NCBI GenBank assembly: GCA_001642005.1
Contig: LWCA01000093.1
Coordinates: forward strand, 1-56,007
DNA from: Intoshia linei
Taxonomy: Eukaryota; Orthonectida; Rhopaluridae
Reading direction: 5' to 3'
Length of the DNA stretch: 56,007 bases
Of the stretch, positions 48,285-56,007 are shown piece by piece. Both the position numbers and the translations under genes were made by a program. The stretch's first letter is position 1. Every line of letters begins with the position of its first letter. The notes beneath the pieces are model-generated. The model worked only from the letters and a program-made list of their open reading frames with translations. It was not told the origin of the DNA and did not search any database.

Positions 48285-49440
48285 GGTGGACTGTTATGTA
48301 CTACGTACAAACAGGACCTAGCTCTGCCGAGGGCATATTTTTATAATACTTAAAAAATTATTTCACGTCTAAAATCTAATTTAAAAATCCTACTATTCAC
48401 TATTATCAATACTTTAAAAAAGTGGTTCCCAAACTTGTTTCAGGTGGCACTGTCATATCACATTACTTTTTACTTTAAAGTGAATTATTCCATCTTAATT
48501 TTTTTAACACATTTGTGTAAATTATTAAAAACAATTGTTATCCCATTTTTTTACTTTATTAGACAGAATGTGTGTATAATATTAAAAATAATGTAAAAAC
48601 AGTCCAATCTTAAAAATTTCATAAATAGCATGAATTCCAGAAAAAATAAAAGTATAAAAACCTATTTTGTCATTTTCAATGTAAGAATATAATCACTACC
48701 AATTTAATAAATAATCAAAAAAACCAATTATGTATCAATAATTAGCGGAATCACCACTTTATCAACATATTTAAGGTGAATTTTACCAACATTGCAATGG
48801 ATTGTAATAAATACAAAAATGATAATAATAATGATGATAATAACAAAGTTGTATTACTTTTAGTAATCGTTGTTGTAGTTTTAATTTAAATTTTATACAA
48901 AATGTTTTAAAAATAAAAATTTGAGATTTAAAAATTGCGTAGCAATGAAAAAAATTCCAAAGGAATGAATTATATAAATTTTCACCCATATTTCTTTATT
49001 GAAAATGAGTAGACTATCAATGTACATTTTTTTTGAAATTGTAGGATCAATAATTAAATTCTCAATTTTTATTTTAATCAAAATATTTGAAAAATATTGG
49101 TTGATAAAATATAAAAAATTATTTTTCATCGGGAATGCGTAGATTCCTCGGGTTTAACTTTTGTATTTATATCAAATGGAATGACCTCTATCAGCATAAT
49201 CGTTTTTGTGATTTTCGGACAGTTAATTATTTAATTTTTTTTTTTAATAAAATATATCGGAAAAAAAATATTTGAATATTAAAATGCTTTTTTGACCGTG
49301 AAGGCGACATTATTCAGATTGAAATTTTTTGTGTGTGTTAACAGGATACAACTGTACCACCTGATTAAATTCTAGGGCTGTTTTCATTAAAAAAAAATGG
49401 GTAGTTTGGTGTTTTAGCCCTGAAGATATATTATTTTTTT
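48285..49440 (+). repeat. CTAG-TIR repeat, long intergenic copy
   Basis: Starts ctaggtggactgttatg and runs through the left interior, middle ('tacttttagtaatcgttgttgtag', 'ggaatgcgtagatt') and into the reversed right module ('ttaacaggatacaactgtacc', 'agccctgaagatat'). The most complete linear copy; minus-strand frames at 48783-49129 belong to it and are not genes. Confidence 0.75.
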
Positions 49441-50099
49441 AATTTATAAACAAAGAAAATTGGGGTTATTAATCTTGAAAAACTTAATTTATGAAATTGA
49501 AAAATCACTCTGGAATAAGTGTTATAAGAATTAAAAATTAGTAAAATTTGACTTTTGTTACTTAAATAAACTCAACTAAATAAATAAAATAGCATAAATT
49601 TTTAATCACTATACTATATGTAAATAAGGATAATCTGGATAGTTATGATTTCAGTAATTTTGATAATATATTTACTGCCTAAACGTTTTTAATTTACATA
49701 TAAATGTTAATATGAATATTATAGGTTTTACTATAATAAACACTTACAATCTTAGTAATATATTTATTAATGCTAGAATAACAGCGATAATAATTTTAAA
49801 AATCTAAATTCATCAAAACACAATTAGTGAAAATAATAAATTAAGTTCTATAAATATTTATGAGTCATGTTTGACATGATAAAAAATATGTTTATATCAG
49901 AATACACAAAATTAATATTATAATCTCTCTGACAAGTAAATTCATCATTATCGTTATTTAATAATTGCGAAATTATTAGAAATGACCGATAATTTATTCA
50001 AATCTATATTAAAGTTTTATAAATGACTTATATATATATAATAAAACATATCTATAATTGGTAACCTCAAAAAAATTTCACGATAAAAACCCAGATTAC

Positions 50100-50340
50100 C
50101 CATTTTTAAAAATTTGACATAAACGTTAACAAAATAAAATTAAGATGTAATAATTCACTTTAAATTAAAAGGTAATGTGATATAACGGGTCAAAGTATAA
50201 CAAGATTGGTATGTTCCTTTAAATGATCGATAATAGTGAATAGTAACATTTTTAAATTAAATTTTCTTATTGAATTTATTTTTCTGGTAGAATAAAAGTT
50301 CCGCCCTCGGCAAAGCTAATATGCAACAGTCAAGCTAGTA
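50100..50340 (-). repeat. CTAG-TIR repeat, reverse left end
   Basis: Ends ...ccgccctcggcaaagctaat...aacagtcaagctagta, the reverse of the family's left end. About 1.1-1.2 kb of unclassified AT-rich DNA lies on either side of it (49441-50099 and 50346-51179). Confidence 0.65.
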
Positions 50341-51179
50341 TAAAAATAAGATAAAAAAACACTTGATGTAATTGGTTTAATTAAACTATTAGTCAATTCC
50401 AATGGCAAATCCAATAGGGATAATATTTTTACAGCATTGTAGGAAAACTCAAAATTGTTGATGGCATAATTTATTATGTCAATCAAGGAAAATTAATATT
50501 GTTAGTTCCTAGAAATCATGTAAATTCAATAATATCATATTATCATTAATCGTTGGCCTTAGTACATTTTGAATATATAAAACTTTTCATATTATTAGGA
50601 AAAAATTTTATTGACCTTACATATCTAGCATTTCAAAGATAATATTACAAAATGCGATTTGTGTAATAAAAATAAGCACAGAAATCACAATCGTCATTCC
50701 TTATTAAAAACCGCCAAAACCAATAATTTTAATAAATTGCGGCAAATATATATTTTAGGCCATTACTGTTCAAAAATCTCATTCATTTAATAATCATAAC
50801 TATGTTCCAAATTTGTCTATTAAAAATAAACAACAACCTATATTTAAAAAACCTCAATCTACAAGAAAACACCTCAAAACAAAAAAAAATCAAAATTATC
50901 AATTATGCTAACGACGGAGGTGTAATAATCTATGACAACATATCTCTATCGTTAATCATTGAAGTTATTCACATCTATTTATTGATATTTTGTTAATATT
51001 AAAGCTCTAATCTAAATATCTTCAGTACCAACATAACAGTTACTAAATTATGAACGTGTTATTTGTTTACTCATCATTTTTTGAAGTTTAACATAAAATG
51101 CCAAAAAGAATAGTGACATTAAATAGCCAAAGGACAAAAGGATGAAGCTGAGACGTTTTAATGAGTCTCAAGAAAAGCA

Positions 51180-51900
51180 TGATATAAAATATTATAAATA
51201 AAGTAAGAACAGTCCAATTATATAAATTGCCATAAATAGCATAAATTTTAGAAAAATAAAATTGTAAAAACCCATTTTGTCATTTTCAATGTGATGATAT
51301 ATAATCAGTACCAATTTAATAAATACTAAAAAACACCAATTATGTATTAATAATTAACGAAATATTCACTGTATAAACAATTTCAGGCGAATTTTACCAA
51401 TATTGCAAATGATAGTAATAAATATAAAAATGATAATAACAAAGTTGTATTACTTTTAGTAGTCGTTGTTGTAATTTTAATTTAAATTTTATAAAAAATG
51501 TTTAAAAATCAAAATATAAAATTTATAAATTTTCACCCTTCACCTTAAATTCTAAGGTTGTTTTCATTAATAAAAATAGTGTAATGTGGGGTTTTGGTAT
51601 TAAAGACATATTTTTTTTAAATTTAAATTTGCGATAATATTTATGATTTTAAAATTTGTATCAGAGTATTTATTTTTTTAATTCTATAACTCGTTTGATT
51701 TTCAAAAAAAAAACAATTCGGAATTTTAATCCTTATGATGTGAGTTTAGGAGATTGAAATTTATTTTGCTAACAACCCTGGAAAAACCTGTGATTGAAAT
51801 GTGAACTTTATAATTTTTTAAGACTGATAGTTATTTCAATAAAGTAGAACACACACACACACAAACAAATATTGCGTAACATATTATATAAGTAAGGATT
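51180..51900 (+). repeat. Interspersed repeat, middle to right end
   Basis: Middle ('cagtaccaatttaataaatac', 'acaaagttgtattactttta') to right end ('aaagtagaacacacacac', 'cgtaacatattatataagt'). No coding sequence. Confidence 0.65.
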
Positions 51901-52739
51901 ATTAACTTTGTCTTAGTATGTAATCTATTAGATAAGAAAGCACTATTCAAAATTTAGATTTGTTTAACTATATATCTCTGTTTCCATATATTTAATAATA
52001 TATTGATTGTTGGGGTACCTATCAATTCAATAACTAATTGTTTCAATCAGTATATTTAAATTTTGAAATACATTCAACCATTACGAGACAATAGTATATT
52101 AGACAATATTAAAAAATATTTAAGATACAAATTCTAATATTAATTTACACACTACGTTATATTTTTTGTATGTCATCAATTTAATAATTTTAAATATAAA
52201 TATAATATGTACTTGCTATAGATAAAACAATTAAACATACAGTTGTTTTAAATATTGAATTATAAAACCATATACTCAAACTTTCATAATTTATACATAG
52301 TACATTACAGACAACCTAGTATAATATATTCTTCTGAAAATGATCATATTCCTAGGCGGATGTATTTACGAAAACTTGGAAAATCTTTATGCCATAATCA
52401 TGTAATACTTAGATCTTAATCTCTAAATAATATAATTGGTATTTTATAATAATTATTAAAAATTAATCTGATTTTTAGAATTGTTGCCTGTTCAAAAAAG
52501 CGATGATGTTAGTCATGTAATTACAATGCTAAAAGAACATTTTAAGTATGCGTTTCATGTAGTCCGCATATTTGCAAAGATTATGCAAATATTATTTGTA
52601 AAAAATGTTTTGAAAACCACGCCTATTAAAATAATGAAATCGTATAAACAAAATATTTTATTGCTTCGTATCACATTTTTCATTCATATAAAGCAACCAT
52701 TTTTTGGCGTCTGCAAGCGTTAACGTTATAAATATTTAT

Positions 52740-53640
52740 TAAAAAATTATAAAAATAATAATTTAATCAATACTAAAAAATACTAATTATGTATTAATAA
52801 TTAACGGAATCTTTACTTTATAAACATATTTGAAGCCAATTTTACAAATATTACAAAAAATTGTATTAAATTTAATTATGATAAAAACAAAGTTGTATTA
52901 CTTTTAGTTTTGTTGTATTAGTTTAAATTTGAAACAAAATGTTTTGAAAATAAAAATTTGAAATTCAAAAATTGCGTAGCAATGAAAAAAATTTTAAAGG
53001 AAAGAATTATATAGATTTTCACCCTTATTTCTTTATTTTTTTTTTTGAAATTGTCGGATCAATGTTTACATTTTCAATTTTTATTTTAATCGAAATATTT
53101 TTTTAAAAAATATTGGTTGATAATATATTAAAAATTATTTATCACCGGGAATGCGTAGATTTCTGGTATTCAAATTTTGTAATTATATCCACTGAAATAA
53201 GCTCTATCAGACTAATCTTTTTTTTTGGACAGCTAATTATTTCACATTTGTTGTTTTAATATTAAGTTAGTTATAGTTTTATATATATTTTTAATATTAA
53301 TATTAGTTGTTTGTTTAATTTCTAGAACTGTTTTCATTAAAAAAAGAAGGGTAATTTGTGGTTTTTGCCCTGAAGATGAATTTTTTTAAATTTAAATTTA
53401 TGATAATGTTTATGATTTTAAAATTCCTATCAGAGTAAAGATTTTTTGATTTTCTAAAAAAGGGAAAATTGGGATTTTTGACCAGCATATGGGAGTTTGA
53501 AAGGTTTAAATTTATCTTATTATCACCGGAAAAACTGTATGTGAAATAATGACTTTATAAAATTCTAAGACAGGTAGTTCATGAAATAAAGTGGAACACA
53601 CACACACAAACGAATATTGCGTTTTTTATATAAGTAAGGA
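52740..53640 (+). repeat. Interspersed repeat, middle to right end, second copy
   Basis: Same order as 51180-51900, ending 'gtggaacacacacacac...gcg...ttatataagtaaggat'. Two copies in the same sense about 1.5 kb apart. Confidence 0.65.
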
Positions 53641-54279
53641 TTTAAAAATAGTTTATTATTAAAATAAATCGCCACCGTTTAGAATCCCTGTTTTACATAA
53701 TACTATATGACTAATTAATAATTCAGGTTGAGTATGACCACTATAAAACGATTTACTGGCTATGTTGGATAAAAAATAAGTTGTAATAATTTAAAAGCTA
53801 GATAATAAAGAATTTATATTATAGGGGATCGGCAATCATTTGCATCTCGTAGGCCACTTGAGATTAAATTATGATATGGGTCACATTTATGAAAATTTCG
53901 TATCTTTATTTGCAATGTTATTTTTTTCATTCCAATTTTAAACGCAGAGAACGATTTTACATAAACGATAAATAGAGGGCGTTCTGAAAATTCAGTATTC
54001 AAATATATAATTAGCCGGATATAGTTGAAAATGTTGATTATATGAGTATATCTAAGATATATTTATATTAGGGTGGTTCACTATATCATCAAATAAAAAC
54101 TATCTTTAAGTATAAGCCCCATTTCATTTAGAAATCAGTTGTAGCATATTTTTTTTTTAAATTTTGAACATTTTGCCCTGCCCCACTTTCATATTTTTTA
54201 CATAATATTTTAAAAATAAAGATACATTGATATTAATATTATCTTATATCATTCGTATAAAAGTTAGTCATGTAAATAG
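53641..54279. other. Gene-free stretch
   Basis: No gene recognised. A 62-codon minus-strand frame at 53814-54002 has no visible family features. Confidence 0.4.
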
Positions 54280-54420
54280 TGTGACCAGAAAAAAGTAGTA
54301 TTATAATTTTAGTTTATTTCAAGTTAAATTTAAAGTTATAATGCAAAAAAATATTTTTAGCTTAGCCTCCAAAATAGACTAAAATTAAGATTACTAATTT
54401 TTTCTGTTCACATTAATTTA
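54280..54420. mobile_element. Mariner-type MITE, diverged copy
   Basis: Inverted arms 'tgtgaccagaaaaaagtagta...attttagtttattt' and 'agactaaaatt...ttttctgttcaca'. Same family as 11708-11873. Confidence 0.55.
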
Positions 54421-54756
54421 AATGAATCTAAAAATTAATAAAAATAAATGTTTGTTGACACACTTTTGACAGTGACTGTATGTTTTAGTGCATTTCTAGA
54501 AATATTCAGTGTCATATCGTCTGATAAAAATGCAAATCATGTCTATCGGTTTAATACAATATATAATTAAACTTGGCTTCCAATTGCAGGGTTGATTAAA
54601 AAATTATTTATTTGAAAACACACCAGCATATAAATTAAATTAAAATTAACATACATTTAATTTGGTTGCCATCACAGCTGTATATTATATAGTTCTTTAA
54701 ATTTTACCAACTATTAGTTATGTGAAATAATTTATCCCTAAGAAATATAAATAACT

Positions 54757-55610
54757 AAGTTGACTGTTATGTACTACGTACAAACAGGAACTAGCGCTTC
54801 CGAGGGGACATTTTTATTATACTTAAAAAATAAATTCACATTGAAAATTAACTTAAAAATTTTACTATTCACTATTATCAATCATTTAAAACAGTGCTTC
54901 GCAAACTTGTTTCAGGCGGAATCGTCATATCACATACTTTTTACTTTAAAGTGAATTATTTTATCTTAGTTTTTTTAACATTTGCGTAAAGAATTTAAAA
55001 AAAAATTGTTAGTCTTTTTAATTTATTAGACAGCACTTACTTATATAATATGCTACGCAATTTTTGTTTGTGTGTGTGAGTTCCACTTTATTGAAATAAC
55101 TACCGGTCTTATAATTATATAAAGTCCACATTTCAATTACAATTTTTTCCGGGACATATAAGATAAATTTCAACCTCCCAAACTCACATTTTACGGGTCA
55201 AAAACCCCAATTGTCCCTCTTTTTGAAAATCAAACGAGTTGAAGAATTAAAAAAAATATATTAGCTGATACGGATTTTAAAATCATCAACATTATACATT
55301 TAAATTTAAAACAATTATATCTTCAGGGCCAAAACCCCAAATTACCTTTATTTTTTTAATGAAAACAGCCCTAGAATTCAAAAAAATTTACAGGTAGTAC
55401 AGTTATATCATGTTAACACACACAAAAAATTTCAATCCGAATAAGCTACGACTTCACATCAAAAAAACATTTTAGTATTCATATATTTTTTTATATAAAT
55501 ATTTTATTAAAACAAAAAATGTGAAATAATTAACAGTCCGAAAATTAAAAAAAAAATTATTATGATAGAGCTTATTCCAGTTGATATAAATACAAAAGTT
55601 TAACTCGAAA
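54757..55610 (+). repeat. CTAG-TIR repeat joined to reversed right module
   Basis: Left end from 'taagttgactgttatg' to about 55022, then an abrupt change to the reversed right module ('cacttacttatataatatgctacgcaat'), as in the 33445 copy. The same junction in two copies shows this is a real element structure, not random rearrangement. Confidence 0.7.
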
Positions 55611-56007
55611 AATCTACTTAACTTAATTTTCTTAAATTTTAATTGATTTATCATAAATAGGATAGTTAGTATAATTATTTTCAATTGTTACTCTTTGAAT
55701 AAAAAATTTTTTAGTTCAAAAAGTTAAAATATTTTTCCATTAGGTACAAAAAGTCAGATTTGTAGATCCGAATTCCAAAATTTATATGTCCAAAAAAAAT
55801 TTGCTTTAATAATCAGTCATGTTTCGTAAGTGTGCAATCAAAATATACTATTTTTGTTTATTATTTTATTATTGCAGTCGATTTTGTAGCAGTGAAATAT
55901 ATGAACTAAAAGTCATAATAGATATATGACAGTCAAATATGATTATTGAAATTGTGTGATATAATTAATGAGAGTCAGCAAAAAATAATTCTTATTCAAT
56001 TTTACTG

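Noticed and set aside
50640-50760. Zinc-knuckle-like CDLCNKNKHRNHNRH in one frame
   Set aside because: Short, isolated, no neighbouring gag or pol sequence.
52481-52723. 80-codon frame after a possible acceptor, and a Cys/His pattern (CVSC...HIC...CKKCFENH) in another frame
   Set aside because: The frames conflict and stops flank the Cys pattern on both sides; it may be a relic of a piggyBac-type zinc finger but support is too thin.
1-56007. CRISPR arrays, operons or prokaryotic signals
   Set aside because: The window is clearly eukaryotic with spliced genes; no spaced identical repeats of that kind are present.

Overview
The window is very AT-rich nuclear DNA from an animal. It has spliceosomal introns, an axonemal dynein, decayed Ty3/gypsy and Tigger/pogo-like elements and many TA-flanked MITEs. 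An arthropod, perhaps an insect, is the best guess, but nothing here fixes the taxon.

One gene dominates. A complete dynein heavy chain runs on the + strand from an ATG at 4849 to a stop at 46744. I could follow it through 23 exons whose splice phases all agree, totalling 16,374 coding bases (5,457 codons plus stop). Order along the protein: N-terminal tail (exons 1-8), linker (end of exon 8 to exon 12), AAA1 (exons 13-20), AAA2-AAA4 and stalk coiled coil 1 (exon 21), microtubule-binding region, coiled coil 2 and AAA5 (exon 22), AAA6, C-terminal domain and an extra tail (exon 23). Remembered family sequences point to DNAH10, the inner-arm dynein f/I1 beta chain, most clearly at the start of exon 23 and in the early tail.

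The striking point is that AAA1, the main ATPase site of every dynein motor, has lost both its P-loop (exon 15/16 junction) and its Walker B acidic pair (exon 17). The Walker A motifs of AAA2 and AAA3 and most of AAA4 are kept. More than 16 kb of open, correctly phased coding sequence in such AT-rich DNA argues against a dead pseudogene. This looks like a dynein heavy chain kept as a non-motor, or as a motor-dead partner.

Layout: 1-4612, decayed gypsy pol and a Tigger-like end; 4849-46744, the dynein gene, with introns from 35 bp to 3.6 kb, the long ones largely filled by transposons; 46745-56007, gene-free DNA with several copies of the same repeat families. Intron 7 holds a three-level nest of TA-inserted elements. 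Intron 17 holds a 2.1 kb element with long inverted repeats and a broken transposase.
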